A DNA stretch of 40,166 nucleotides. Source: an uncultured Bacteroidales bacterium. GTDB taxonomy: Bacteria > Bacteroidota > Bacteroidia > Bacteroidales > Bacteroidaceae. The notes beneath the pieces are model-generated. The model worked only from the letters and a program-made list of their open reading frames with translations. It was not told where the DNA came from and made no database searches. Position 1 is the stretch's first letter; each line of letters begins with the position of its first letter. Location: the NCBI GenBank assembly GCA_902798425.1, contig CADBWR010000021.1, positions 1 through 40,166 of the forward strand, given 5' to 3'. Below are positions 8,024 through 17,119 of this stretch, one piece after another. The translations under genes were made by a program, and so were the position numbers.

Positions 8024-8374
8024 CTACAGAAACTTTTCGATAGTCTTCAGACAGTCCATAGCACTGACAGGTTTAGACAGGAAGGCATCGCATCCGGCAT
8101 CTATAGCCTGTTGGCGGTCACTATCGAAAGCATTGGCCGTCAGAGCAACGATAGGCATGTGGGGCAACATAGACTTTATCTGTTTGGTAGCAGCCAGACC
8201 GTCCATTTTCGGCATCTTCAAATCCATCAATATCAAGTCAGGATGCTCGGTTGTTGCTTTGTCCACTGCCTCTTGTCCATTAATAGCACGGAAGTATTCA
8301 TAATGACCTTTGAGAATAAAAGTCATCAATAGATAATTGCTATCATTATCTTCTGCAACAAGGATTCTTTTCAT
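8024..8374 (-). CDS. Stand-alone response regulator receiver domain (CheY-like)
   Basis: The 116-residue protein is a single receiver domain with all key residues: acidic pair Glu8-Asp9, phospho-acceptor Asp51 (LILMDLKMPKMDG), Thr79 in ALTAN, and Lys101 in LSKPV. There is no output domain, so it should act by phosphorylation-dependent protein contact or as a phosphate relay or sink. It is encoded convergently with the adjacent kinase and is the obvious partner by position. It closely resembles the C-terminal receiver of hybrid kinases, and could be a detached piece of one. It has its own promoter (8408-8415). Confidence 0.92.
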   Translation of the reverse strand: MKRILVAEDNDSNYLLMTFILKGHYEYFRAINGQEAVDKATTEHPDLILMDLKMPKMDGLAATKQIKSMLPHMPIVALTANAFDSDRQQAIDAGCDAFLSKPVSAMDCLKTIEKFL

Positions 8375-8407
8375 AGCTTTTTCTTTGGTTCTTACGTTAA
8401 TAGATTA

Positions 8408-8415
8408 CAAAAGTA
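8408..8415 (-). promoter_or_regulatory. -7 promoter element of the receiver gene
   Basis: The minus strand reads TACTTTTG, fitting TAnnTTTG, 33 bases before the ATG at 8374. No clear -33 TTG is seen. The promoters for the receiver and for the GH51 gene lie back to back in the same 137-base gap. Confidence 0.55.
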
Positions 8416-8435
8416 GCATTTTTATCTGAAAATCC

Positions 8436-8466
8436 TTGTATGTTTGCAACTTTTTAACTAATTTTG
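8436..8466 (+). promoter_or_regulatory. Promoter of the GH51-metF-holB-ricT-gldH run
   Basis: TTG at 8436-8438 and TAATTTTG at 8459-8466 are 20 bases apart. The start would be near 8472, giving a leader of about 40 bases before the ATG at 8512. Confidence 0.7.
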
Positions 8467-8511
8467 TAGCTTACAAGCAACTACGAACAACTACAAAAGA
8501 ACAATTACAAC

Positions 8512-10497
8512 ATGAAAAAGAACCTATTGACCCTTGTCCTTCTGTGGACAACCGCTCTGTTGAGTGCACATAACGTAATGGATGTGAACACCCGCAAACT
8601 GGGTGCTCCCATACAGTCAACGATGTATGGCATCTTCTTTGAGGACATCAACTATGCTGCTGATGGCGGTCTTTACGGCGAGTTGGTAAAGAACCGCTCC
8701 TTTGAGTTTCCGCAGTCATTGATGGGTTGGCAAGCCTTTGGATGTGTTGAACTGAAGAACGACGGTCCGTTTGCACGCTGTCCACACTATGTGGTGCTGT
8801 CTGCTCCCGACCATAAGGACCGCCGCACAGGACTGACCAACGAGGGTTTCTTCGGCATTGGCGTAAAGAAAGGTGCTGCCTACCGATTCTCAGTATGGGC
8901 AAAGGCGCCCAAAGGTAACGGTGCCATCCGTGTACAGCTCATTGACGAGCACTCCATGAAGGAGAAACAGGAATTTGCCGAGAAGACGGTAGACATCACC
9001 TCTGCTGACTGGAAGAAATATACCATCACGCTGACCTCGCCCGTTGACAACAAGCATGCTAAACTGCGCATCTTCTTGAAAGGTGCCAACAGCGTAGCCT
9101 TAGAGCATATATCCCTCTTCCCCACCGACACCTATAAGGGACGTGAAAACGGCATGCGCCGCGACCTGGCAGAAGCACTGGCTGACCTACACCCAGGCAT
9201 CTTCCGTTTCCCTGGCGGATGCATCGTAGAAGGTACTGACCTGGAGACTCGCTACCAGTGGAAGAACAGCATCGGTCCGGTAGAGAACCGTCCGCTCAAC
9301 CAGAATCGCTGGGAGCACACCTTTGACTACCGCTACTACCCCGACTACTACCAGTCGTATGGCCTGGGATTCTTTGAGTTCTTCCAGTTGTCAGAAGACA
9401 TTGGTGCCGAGCCTCTGCCCATTCTCAATGTCGGCATGGCTTGTCAATACCAGAACTGGGAAAAGGAGGGTGCACACGTTGCTTTGGACCAGCTGCAGCC
9501 CTACATTGACGACTGCTTAGACCTCATCGAGTTTGCCAATGGCCCCGCAGACTCCAAGTGGGGAAAAATCCGTGCCGAGATGGGTCATCCAGCACCGTTT
9601 AACATGAAGTATATCGGAGTAGGCAACGAGCAGTGGGGCGAGTTCTATTACGAGCGCCTGAAGCCGTTCGTCAAGGCCATCCGCGAGAAATATCCAAATA
9701 TCAAGATAGTAGGTACCAGTGGTCCTGTACCAGAAGACGTACCCGACAACACATACCGCTTTGAGGATGGCTGGAAGGCGATGAAAGCACAGAAGGCCGA
9801 CCTCGTCGACGAGCACTACTATCGTGATGAAGCGTGGTTCCTGAGCCATGGTCTGCGCTACGACAGCTACGACCGCAAGGGACCTAAGGTCTTTGCCGGA
9901 GAGTATGCCTGCCACGGCAAGGGCAAGAAGTGGAACCACTACGAGGCAGCCATCCTTGAAGCAGCCTTCATGACAGGTTTTGAGCGCAACGCTGATGTGG
10001 TTTACATGACCACCCCAGCCCCGCTGTTTGCACATGTAGATGGTTGGCAGTGGCGTCCTGACCAGATCTGGTACGACCAGACCGAGATGTTCAAGACCGT
10101 CAGCTACTATGTCCAGCAGATGTATGCCATCAACAAAGGTACCAATGTGCTATCACTGACGATGGGTAAGAAGCCTGTAGCCAATCTGGACGAACAGGAT
10201 GGTCTCTTCGCCAGTGCTGCTTTCGACAAGGATGCCAACGAGGTGATTATCAAGATTGCGAATACCTCTTATGAGCCTCGCGAAGTATCATTTAACCTCA
10301 ACGGCATGAAGGGCAAGCGCGCTGCACAGACACTGACACTCAGCCACAACGGCATGGATGACGAGAACACCATCAGCAAGCCCAGACTGATTACTCCACA
10401 GAAGAGCATCATACAGGTGGAGGAAGGCAAGGGAGCATCTCTGTTGAATGACAAACTACCCCCCATGTCGTTCCGCATTTATCGTATTAAGAAATAG
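8512..10497 (+). CDS. GH51 alpha-L-arabinofuranosidase, exported
   Basis: The 661-residue enzyme removes alpha-L-arabinofuranosyl side chains from arabinan or arabinoxylan. It starts with a signal peptide (residues 1-19), then a family N-terminal strand region (MYGIFFEDINYAADGGLYGEL), an inserted carbohydrate-binding-like beta domain (about 70-205), the catalytic barrel and a C-terminal beta domain. The acid/base is Glu373 in GVGNEQWG and the nucleophile Glu464 in FAGEYAC, both as expected for GH51. It is the first gene of a run of five same-strand genes, with metF starting only two bases after its stop, though it is functionally unrelated to them. Confidence 0.95.
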   Translation: MKKNLLTLVLLWTTALLSAHNVMDVNTRKLGAPIQSTMYGIFFEDINYAADGGLYGELVKNRSFEFPQSLMGWQAFGCVELKNDGPFARCPHYVVLSAPDHKDRRTGLTNEGFFGIGVKKGAAYRFSVWAKAPKGNGAIRVQLIDEHSMKEKQEFAEKTVDITSADWKKYTITLTSPVDNKHAKLRIFLKGANSVALEHISLFPTDTYKGRENGMRRDLAEALADLHPGIFRFPGGCIVEGTDLETRYQWKNSIGPVENRPLNQNRWEHTFDYRYYPDYYQSYGLGFFEFFQLSEDIGAEPLPILNVGMACQYQNWEKEGAHVALDQLQPYIDDCLDLIEFANGPADSKWGKIRAEMGHPAPFNMKYIGVGNEQWGEFYYERLKPFVKAIREKYPNIKIVGTSGPVPEDVPDNTYRFEDGWKAMKAQKADLVDEHYYRDEAWFLSHGLRYDSYDRKGPKVFAGEYACHGKGKKWNHYEAAILEAAFMTGFERNADVVYMTTPAPLFAHVDGWQWRPDQIWYDQTEMFKTVSYYVQQMYAINKGTNVLSLTMGKKPVANLDEQDGLFASAAFDKDANEVIIKIANTSYEPREVSFNLNGMKGKRAAQTLTLSHNGMDDENTISKPRLITPQKSIIQVEEGKGASLLNDKLPPMSFRIYRIKK

Positions 10498-10499
10498 AA

Positions 10500-11456
10500 A
10501 TGACAGTAGCAGACTATATAAGACTCGATTCCAATGAGAAACAGTTCTCTTTCGAAGTACTGCCGCCCTTGAAGGGTAATGGCACGGAGAGTCTGTTTCA
10601 GACTATCGACAAGTTAGCGGTATTCAACCCCGCCTTCATCAATATCACGACCCACCACTCCGAGTTTGTCTACAAAGAACTCGACAATGGGCATTACGAA
10701 CGACAGCGCATCCGCCGACGTCCAGGGACCATCGCCATTGCTGCTGCTATCCAGCATCGCTATGACATCCCCGTAGAGCCCCACGTCATTTGCAGTGGGC
10801 AGACTATTGAGGATATAGAGTATGAATTGCTCGACCTGCAGTTCTTAGGCATCAGGAACCTCATGCTGCTACGTGGTGACAAAGCTAAGGAGGACAGCCA
10901 GTTTACGCCTACTCCTGGCGGTCATGCACACACCACCGACCTGATTCGTCAGGTGGCACGCTTCAATGAGGGCTACTTTGCCGACGGAACGCCTATCAAA
11001 CATCCTGGACCGAAGTTTGACTTTGGTGTAGCCTGCTACCCTGAGAAGCATGAAGAAGCGCCCAATCTGGAGCGCGACATGGAGTTTCTGAAACAGAAGC
11101 AGGACCTGGGTGCACAGTATGCAGTGACGCAGCTCTTCTTCGACAACCAGAAATACTTTGACTTTGTGAAGAAGGCACGTGAGATGGGCATCACCATCCC
11201 CATCGTACCTGGCATAAAACCCATGGCTAAGCTCAGCCAGTTGACGGTGGTTCCTAAGACCTTCCACTGCGACATTCCCGAGGCACTGGCTAAAGAGATT
11301 GTCAAGTGCAAGACTGACGAGCAAGCCCGCCAGTTGGGTATAGAGTGGACAACCTCCCAATGTCAGGAGCTGTATGATGCTGGCATACACAATATTCACT
11401 TCTACACTGTTTCGGCTGTAGACTCAGTGGCCGAGATAGCCAGACGGCTTTTGTAA
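10500..11456 (+). CDS. metF: Methylenetetrahydrofolate reductase
   Basis: The 318-residue protein reduces 5,10-methylenetetrahydrofolate to 5-methyltetrahydrofolate with FAD, feeding methionine synthesis. The catalytic glutamate motif FSFEVLPP (Glu19) starts the TIM barrel, followed by the NITTHH strand, the LRGDKAKED loop and FGVACYPEKHEEAP. Length is close to the usual bacterial enzyme (about 300). It begins two bases after the GH51 stop and is followed after a short gap by holB, so it lies within one transcript. Confidence 0.96.
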   Translation: MTVADYIRLDSNEKQFSFEVLPPLKGNGTESLFQTIDKLAVFNPAFINITTHHSEFVYKELDNGHYERQRIRRRPGTIAIAAAIQHRYDIPVEPHVICSGQTIEDIEYELLDLQFLGIRNLMLLRGDKAKEDSQFTPTPGGHAHTTDLIRQVARFNEGYFADGTPIKHPGPKFDFGVACYPEKHEEAPNLERDMEFLKQKQDLGAQYAVTQLFFDNQKYFDFVKKAREMGITIPIVPGIKPMAKLSQLTVVPKTFHCDIPEALAKEIVKCKTDEQARQLGIEWTTSQCQELYDAGIHNIHFYTVSAVDSVAEIARRLL

Positions 11457-11473
11457 GAAGATTGTTGAAGGAT

Positions 11474-12583
11474 ATGTTTGAGCAGGTCATAGGACAACAC
11501 GACATACAACAGCGACTTATGCAGCTGGTTAGCGAGGAGCGACTGCCCCACGCAATTATGCTGTGTGGTCCGCAAGGCGCAGGCAAGATGGCACTGGCCA
11601 TCGACTTCGCCAAAGTGTTACTCACCGCCAACGGCCAAAAGCCATCGGCCATGGTGGACAAATTGGAACATCCTGACCTGCACTTCACCTATCCTACCAT
11701 CAAACTGCCCTCCATGAGTGCAGAACACAAGCCTGTCAGCGACGACTTTGCCACACAGTGGCATGAACTGCTCATGGCAGGCCCTTACTTTACCATGACC
11801 GACTGGCTGGAACAGATGGGGGGCGAGAACCAACAAGCCATCATCACTGCCGGTGAGAGCGATGCACTGCTTCGCAAGTTGTCGCTGAAGTCGAGTCAGG
11901 GGGGCTATAAGGTCAGCATCATCTGGCTGCCCGAGCGCATGAATATTGAATGTGCCAACAAAATACTCAAACTGCTGGAGGAGCCACCCTCGCAGACCAT
12001 CTTTATCATGGTATGCGAAGAACCAGAGAAGTTACTGGAGACCATTCGCAGTCGTGTGCAGCGCATTGACGTCAGGCGCATTGACAATGACAGCATCTGT
12101 CAGGCCCTGAAAGAGAGGCGTGGACTGAGCGACGACATAGCACAGCGCATCAGTCGCATGGCTAACGGCAGTTGGCGACAGGCCATGGAACTGCTCACTA
12201 CGGACACGGAGAACGAACTGTTTCTGGACCTCTTCCAAGCACTGATGCGCCTGGCTTACCAGCGTAAGGTTAAGGAGCTCAAGCAGTGGAGCGAACAACT
12301 GGCATCGATGGGACGTGAACGCCAAAAGCGCTTCCTGACCTATTTCCTACGGCTGGTTCGTGAGAACTTCATGTACAACTTCCAACAAGAGGAGATCTGC
12401 TACATGTCACAACGCGAAGAAGACTTTGCACGCAATTTTGCCCGATTCATCAACGAGGCCAACATCCTGCCTATCACGGAACTCATTGACCGTAATATCC
12501 GTGACATCGGACAGAATGCCAATGCCAAGATAGTATTCTTCGACATGGCACTGCAGATGATTGTGCTGCTGATACAGAAATGA
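11474..12583 (+). CDS. holB: DNA polymerase III delta' subunit (clamp-loader ATPase-like)
   Basis: The 369-residue protein is the delta' subunit of the clamp loader that places the sliding clamp on DNA. It shows VIGQHDIQQRL, a P-loop-like GPQGAGKMAL (residues 32-41) where the usual Ser/Thr is Met, and ANKILKLLEEPPSQTIFIM before IRSRVQRIDV. The four-cysteine zinc site found in many delta' proteins after the P-loop is not present, and the SRC motif reads SRV. Delta' is normally not an active ATPase, so these losses fit. A frame start at TTG 11462 is possible, but the ATG at 11474 gives the usual family start MFEQVIGQ. Confidence 0.92.
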   Translation: MFEQVIGQHDIQQRLMQLVSEERLPHAIMLCGPQGAGKMALAIDFAKVLLTANGQKPSAMVDKLEHPDLHFTYPTIKLPSMSAEHKPVSDDFATQWHELLMAGPYFTMTDWLEQMGGENQQAIITAGESDALLRKLSLKSSQGGYKVSIIWLPERMNIECANKILKLLEEPPSQTIFIMVCEEPEKLLETIRSRVQRIDVRRIDNDSICQALKERRGLSDDIAQRISRMANGSWRQAMELLTTDTENELFLDLFQALMRLAYQRKVKELKQWSEQLASMGRERQKRFLTYFLRLVRENFMYNFQQEEICYMSQREEDFARNFARFINEANILPITELIDRNIRDIGQNANAKIVFFDMALQMIVLLIQK

Positions 12584-12599
12584 TTAATAAACAAGATAT

Positions 12600-13718
12600 A
12601 TGGAGAAAGAACTCATGATAATGACTGGCTGCGACCGCGGACTCTGCAAGCATGCAGTAGGCCGTCAGGATCGCCAGCTGAACACCTACGACTGGCTTGC
12701 CGACGTACCCGGCAACACCGAGACAACAGACTTGGTAGAGGTACAGTTCAAGCACACCCGTAAGGGATACTATCATAACGTCAACAATCTGCCACTCAAG
12801 AAAGGTGACATTGTAGCTGTCGAGGCCAACCCTGGTCATGACATCGGTGTCGTGTCGCTGACGGGTCGACTGGCCCTGATGCAGATGAAGAAGGCTAACC
12901 TCAAGTCGGCCGATGATATCCGCCGTGTCTACCGCATAGCACGTCCCGTGGATATGGAGAAATATCAGGAGGCTAAGAGCCGTGAACATGCCACCATGAT
13001 TGAGAGTCGTCAGATTGCCAAAGGACTGGGACTGAAGATGAAGATTGGCGATGTGGAATATCAAGGAGACTGCAACAAAGCCATCTTCTACTATATTGCT
13101 GACGAGCGTGTGGACTTCCGCCAGCTCATCAAGGACCTTGCTGCTACGTTCCATGTTCGCATCGAGATGAAACAGATTGGTGCCCGTCAGGAGGCTGGTC
13201 TTATCGGCGGCACAGGTCCCTGTGGCCGTGAGCTCTGCTGCGCCACATGGATGAAGAACTTTGTCAGCGTAGGTACACAGGCAGCCCGCTATCAAGACAT
13301 CTCGCTGAACCCGCAGAAACTGGCAGGTATGTGTGCTAAGCTGAAATGCTGTCTCAACTATGAGGTTGACGACTACGTAGAGGCAAGTCGGCAGTTGCCC
13401 TCGAAGGATATCCAGCTACAGACACAGGATGCCGACTACTACTATTTCAAAGCAGACATTCTGGCCGGTCTCATCACCTACTCCACTGACAAGAACATTG
13501 CCGCCAATCTGGAGACGATTACTGCAGAGCGTGCCAAACAGATTATCGAGATGAATCGTCGTGGCGAGAAGCCAGATTCCCTCACCATTGATGGCGGTCA
13601 GCAGCCACAAGGTCCTGTCGACCTGGCCACACAGGAGAACATAGCCCGCTTTGACCGTTCCAAAAAGAAGAAGAAAAAGAAGAACCGCAAGCCACAAGCT
13701 CCACGCAATGAACAATAG
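12600..13718 (+). CDS. ricT: PSP1-domain protein, RicT/YaaT family
   Basis: The 372-residue protein belongs to the PSP1/YaaT family, called RicT in Bacillus, where it forms an iron-sulfur-containing complex with RicA and RicF that affects RNA processing. The conserved cysteine motifs are clear: GTGPCGRELCCATW and MCAKLKCCLNYE, in the second half of the PSP1 domain. An early CDRGLCKH adds two more cysteines. The last 20 residues are very basic (a run of lysines, then NRKPQ), suggesting nucleic-acid contact. RicA and RicF are not in the window. It lies between holB and gldH, and the gldH start overlaps its end by 11 bases. Confidence 0.9.
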   Translation: MEKELMIMTGCDRGLCKHAVGRQDRQLNTYDWLADVPGNTETTDLVEVQFKHTRKGYYHNVNNLPLKKGDIVAVEANPGHDIGVVSLTGRLALMQMKKANLKSADDIRRVYRIARPVDMEKYQEAKSREHATMIESRQIAKGLGLKMKIGDVEYQGDCNKAIFYYIADERVDFRQLIKDLAATFHVRIEMKQIGARQEAGLIGGTGPCGRELCCATWMKNFVSVGTQAARYQDISLNPQKLAGMCAKLKCCLNYEVDDYVEASRQLPSKDIQLQTQDADYYYFKADILAGLITYSTDKNIAANLETITAERAKQIIEMNRRGEKPDSLTIDGGQQPQGPVDLATQENIARFDRSKKKKKKKNRKPQAPRNEQ

Positions 13719-14175
13719 GCGCTGTCTACTGTCTTTTCTACTACTGACAATATGGCTGCTAACATCTTGTAAGCAGTCTACTGTCTATTTCCACTACGAA
13801 GATACGCCCGAGAGTGGATGGGAAAAGAACGACGAGCTCTTCTTCAACATCAGCAAGTTCGACGATGAGGTCTCCTGTCAGGAAGAGTTGGCCTTGTGTA
13901 TTAATAACAAGTACCCTTTCAGACGTCTGACACTCATTGTCCAACAGACGGTATTTCCCGCAGGTAATTCCATGACAGACACCCTTGACTGTAATATTGT
14001 CGACGAACGCGGCAATGCCATAGGGCAGGGTGTTAGCCAATATCAGTATCTCTTCCCGCTGAAGAGCCTCCAGTTGCATCGTGGTGACTCACTGCACTTG
14101 TCGGTACACCACGATATGAAACGCGAAATTCTGCCTGGCATCACAAGCGTCGGCATCAAATTAAAAAAGAAATAG
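13708..14175 (+). CDS. gldH: Gliding motility lipoprotein GldH
   Basis: The 155-residue protein has a lipoprotein signal ending in LLTSC, with Cys21 as the lipid attachment site, and a body with FHYEDTPESGWEKND and LPGITSVGIKLKK that fits GldH. In Flavobacterium GldH is needed for gliding; in non-gliding Bacteroidales the protein is kept and its role is unclear. The start at 13708 overlaps the ricT end by 11 bases; the frame is open further upstream (13651), but that part is the other frame of the ricT lysine-rich tail. It is the last gene of the run; the convergent M23 gene ends 10 bases after it. Confidence 0.87.
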   Translation: MNNRRCLLSFLLLTIWLLTSCKQSTVYFHYEDTPESGWEKNDELFFNISKFDDEVSCQEELALCINNKYPFRRLTLIVQQTVFPAGNSMTDTLDCNIVDERGNAIGQGVSQYQYLFPLKSLQLHRGDSLHLSVHHDMKREILPGITSVGIKLKKK

Positions 14176-14185
14176 CAGCAGTTGG

Positions 14186-15235
14186 CTAACGTTTGATGAC
14201 GTAGCCGTTAACCTTCTTGTTGAAAGCCTCCATACGAATGGTATGCGTCTGGTGATCGAAGAAACGGTTAGGATTAACGGCCTGTCCACCAATACGTGTC
14301 TCGAAATGCAGATGAGGCGTGCTGGCACGACCTGTTTGTCCAGTCAGTGCAATGACCTGTCCGGCTTTTACACGTTCGCCCACCTTCACCATATTCTTGC
14401 TGTTGTGGCTATAGTAAGTTTCCAAGCCGTTCTCATGGCGTATACGCACCAGATTGCCATATCCGGAGAAACGACCGGAGAAGACGACCTCTCCATCAAA
14501 AGCAGCATGGATTTCATCCCTATTCACCGTCTTCAGGTCTACACCCGTATGACTGCGTCCGTCGCGACGGCCATAAGGACTGATAACCTTGGCACCAGGC
14601 AAGGGGTATGCCCACCACTGTACCGGTGCTGCAGCCTCAACAACAGGCTCCTTCAGCACACTGACATTTACCTTCCAGTTGGCAGTCTTCTCAAAAAGCA
14701 CCACCTGCTGACGCAGCTGATGGCTTTCAGAAGAAAATATAATATTGGGATTGATGCGGCTACCATTGACCATGATGGCGAAATAGCACAAAAAGCGTCC
14801 ACGCTCATGACCTACGATAGCAATCGTCTGGCCGGCCTTGACGCGATCACCTGACTTAACCAGATTCTCAGCATTATTGGCATACACAGTCTCCAGACCA
14901 TTGTCGTGGCGTACCACAATGACATTGCCGTAAGCAGGAATGTGCTTAGACAGGCGTACCACACCGGCAAACATCGACTTGACAGCATCACCTTGCGTCG
15001 TTTCTATCTCGACCATATAGTCAGACACCACCTTGGCCTTACCTACTGGCAAGGGGAAGGAATAGTCACGATCACGGCCAGTGCTGAAGTCAATGGTAAA
15101 TGCGTCAGACTTTTCAAAGAGCGTCGGGTCAGCAATACTAATCTGTTGCTGCTCCAAAGCAGTAAACGATGTCTGCGCACATGCAGACAGCGCAACCATC
15201 GCTATCAGAGAGAGAAAGAAGTGACGCATCTTCAT
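14186..15235 (-). CDS. M23 peptidase lipoprotein with two LytM-type domains, the first degenerate
   Basis: The 349-residue protein starts with a lipoprotein signal (LSAC, Cys19). The C-terminal domain (about 210-325) is a standard M23 metallopeptidase with zinc ligands His229 and Asp233 (SHTGVDLK) and the HLH of residues 308-310 (PHLHFE), likely cleaving peptidoglycan cross-links. The first domain (about 60-165) has the same fold signature (YGNVIVVRHDNGLETVYA, VKAGQTIAIVG) but reads FLCYFA in place of HLHFE, so it cannot bind zinc. It may regulate or target the active domain, as in divisome LytM factors. It starts 10 bases after the obgE stop and is last in the hpt-adk-obgE run. Confidence 0.9.
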   Translation of the reverse strand: MKMRHFFLSLIAMVALSACAQTSFTALEQQQISIADPTLFEKSDAFTIDFSTGRDRDYSFPLPVGKAKVVSDYMVEIETTQGDAVKSMFAGVVRLSKHIPAYGNVIVVRHDNGLETVYANNAENLVKSGDRVKAGQTIAIVGHERGRFLCYFAIMVNGSRINPNIIFSSESHQLRQQVVLFEKTANWKVNVSVLKEPVVEAAAPVQWWAYPLPGAKVISPYGRRDGRSHTGVDLKTVNRDEIHAAFDGEVVFSGRFSGYGNLVRIRHENGLETYYSHNSKNMVKVGERVKAGQVIALTGQTGRASTPHLHFETRIGGQAVNPNRFFDHQTHTIRMEAFNKKVNGYVIKR

Positions 15236-15245
15236 GAACTATAGA

Positions 15246-16421
15246 TTATTGCTCGTACTCGAAATCCTCCAATTCTTCATAGTCTTCGAGGTCATCGACA
15301 TCCTCCACATCATCAATGTACTCGATGTCTTCATCCTCACCCTCATCGGCAAGTTCCTCTGCAAAACGCGTCATATCCTTGTCACGGTGTACCAGCGTGT
15401 CTTCCGCCATCACCGTAGCCAGCTTGTTGCTCTCGGCATTGAGTTCGCGCCAAAGTACATCCTTCAGCTCGTCAAGGCCTTGATTAGCTACTGCCGAGAT
15501 GAAGGCACAAGGCAAGTCCTGCGGCAATGTCTCACGCAGCATCTCCACCAGTTCCTCGTCCAACAGGTCACACTTGGTGATTGCCAGCACGCGGTGCTTG
15601 TCGAGCATATCAGGATTGAACTGCGCCAGCTCATTCAACAGAATCTCATATTCACGCTTGATGTCATCGGTATCTCCTGGCACCATGAAGAGCAGCAAGG
15701 AGTTGCGCTCAATGTGGCGCAGGAAGCGCAAACCAAGTCCCTTACCTTCAGCAGCACCCTCAATGATGCCTGGAATGTCGGCCATAACAAACGACTTGTT
15801 GTCGCGATAGCCCACAATACCCAGAGAGGGCTCCATGGTGGTAAAGGGATAGTTGGCAATCTTCGGACGCGCATTCGACAGCGATGACAGCAAAGTTGAC
15901 TTACCCGCATTAGGAAAGCCGACCAATCCGACATCAGCCAACAGCTTCAGTTCCAGAATGATGGTCATCTCCTGCATAGGTTCGCCAGGCTGTGCATAGC
16001 GCGGAGCCTGATTGGTAGCCGTGCGGAACTGGAAATTACCCAGTCCGCCACGTCCACCTTTCAGCAATACAATTTCTTGTCCGTCATAGGTAACATCGCA
16101 GACATATTTTCCCGTCTCGGCATTATACACAACCGTACCACAGGGCACATCGATATAGATGTCCTTGCCGTCGGTGCCATGACATTTGTCGCGACCGCCA
16201 TTGCCTCCATGTTCGGCAAAGATGTGGCGCTCGTATTTCAGGTGTAGCAGTGTCCAGTAGTTATGGTTTCCACGCAGGATAATGCTACCACCCTTACCGC
16301 CATCGCCTCCGTCGGGACCGCCATTAGGGTTATACTTCACGTGACGCAAGTGCATAGAGCCTTTGCCGCCCTTGCCCGACCGGCACATGATTTTTACGTA
16401 GTCTACGAAATTACTCTCCAT
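15246..16421 (-). CDS. obgE: GTPase Obg
   Basis: The 391-residue protein is the ribosome-associated GTPase Obg. The N-terminal glycine-rich Obg fold is clear ([30 protein letters not shown]), followed by the G domain with GFPNAGKST (G1), the Thr of YPFTTMEPS (G2), DIPG (G3) and TKCD (G4). The last 40 residues are almost wholly acidic with tyrosines ([17 protein letters not shown]), an extension common in Bacteroidota Obg. It acts in late 50S assembly and growth control. It follows adk with no gap between stop and start and is part of the same transcript. Confidence 0.97.
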   Translation of the reverse strand: MESNFVDYVKIMCRSGKGGKGSMHLRHVKYNPNGGPDGGDGGKGGSIILRGNHNYWTLLHLKYERHIFAEHGGNGGRDKCHGTDGKDIYIDVPCGTVVYNAETGKYVCDVTYDGQEIVLLKGGRGGLGNFQFRTATNQAPRYAQPGEPMQEMTIILELKLLADVGLVGFPNAGKSTLLSSLSNARPKIANYPFTTMEPSLGIVGYRDNKSFVMADIPGIIEGAAEGKGLGLRFLRHIERNSLLLFMVPGDTDDIKREYEILLNELAQFNPDMLDKHRVLAITKCDLLDEELVEMLRETLPQDLPCAFISAVANQGLDELKDVLWRELNAESNKLATVMAEDTLVHRDKDMTRFAEELADEGEDEDIEYIDDVEDVDDLEDYEELEDFEYEQ

Positions 16422-16994
16422 TTACAAACTGTCAATTACTTTCTGAATATCGCTGAAGATACGCTCCAGCGTGCCACTGCCATTGATGTGGTGGTGCAGT
16501 CCTTCCTTCTTGTACCACTCAATCAGCGGCTGTGTCTGAGAATGATAGACAACAAGGCGTTTCTTGATGGTCTCTTCGTTATCGTCAGCACGACCACTCT
16601 CCTGACCGCGCTTGATGAGGCGCTGCATCAACTCATCTTCTGGGACGTCGAGCTCTATCATGGCAGCCACCTTGTCGCCACGCTCGTCAAGCATCTTCTT
16701 CAATGCCTCTGCCTGTGGAATAGTACGAGGGAAACCGTCAAAGATAACCCCCTTGTGGCCACGGCCGAAGTCATCATACACCTTGGCAAGGATGCTTACC
16801 ATCAGCTCGTCAGGTATCAGATTACCCTTGTCAATAAAACCTTGAGCGGTCTTTCCCAGATCCGTTCCCTTCTTAATCTCGTTGCGGAGCACATCACCTG
16901 TAGAGATGTGTTCCAGTCCGTAGTGCTCAATCATCAAATCGCTTTGTGTGCCTTTTCCTGATCCTGGAGCACCGAAAATAACAATGTTCTTCAT
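16422..16994 (-). CDS. adk: Adenylate kinase (short-LID type)
   Basis: The 190-residue enzyme converts ATP and AMP to two ADP. It shows the P-loop GAPGSGKGTQ, the AMP site (STGDVLR, FDGFPRT) and a short LID (RGQESGRADDNEET) without zinc cysteines. I chose the start at 16994 because it gives the family N-terminus (MKNIVIFGAPG) and is preceded by an A-rich stretch typical of Bacteroidota starts. However, the frame stays open for 43 more codons to an ATG at 17123 that overlaps the hpt stop as ATGA, a classic coupling arrangement, so a 233-residue form is possible. Located between hpt and obgE. Confidence 0.93.
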   Translation of the reverse strand: MKNIVIFGAPGSGKGTQSDLMIEHYGLEHISTGDVLRNEIKKGTDLGKTAQGFIDKGNLIPDELMVSILAKVYDDFGRGHKGVIFDGFPRTIPQAEALKKMLDERGDKVAAMIELDVPEDELMQRLIKRGQESGRADDNEETIKKRLVVYHSQTQPLIEWYKKEGLHHHINGSGTLERIFSDIQKVIDSL

Positions 16995-17119
16995 CCTGAT
17001 TTTTATTACATTTTTTGTATTGGTTGATTGGATTTCTTTTCCTTTATACCACAAGTCTGTCAAGAGGTCCTTGTTGCGGGCCTCCACATCACTGGGTAAA
17101 TGTGGCAGTTTCACTTCTC

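Noticed and set aside
12483-13295. Long antisense open frame (270 codons) across ricT
   Set aside because: It lies opposite a well-conserved gene with clear cysteine motifs, has no promoter or family signature, and mirrors the codon bias of ricT.
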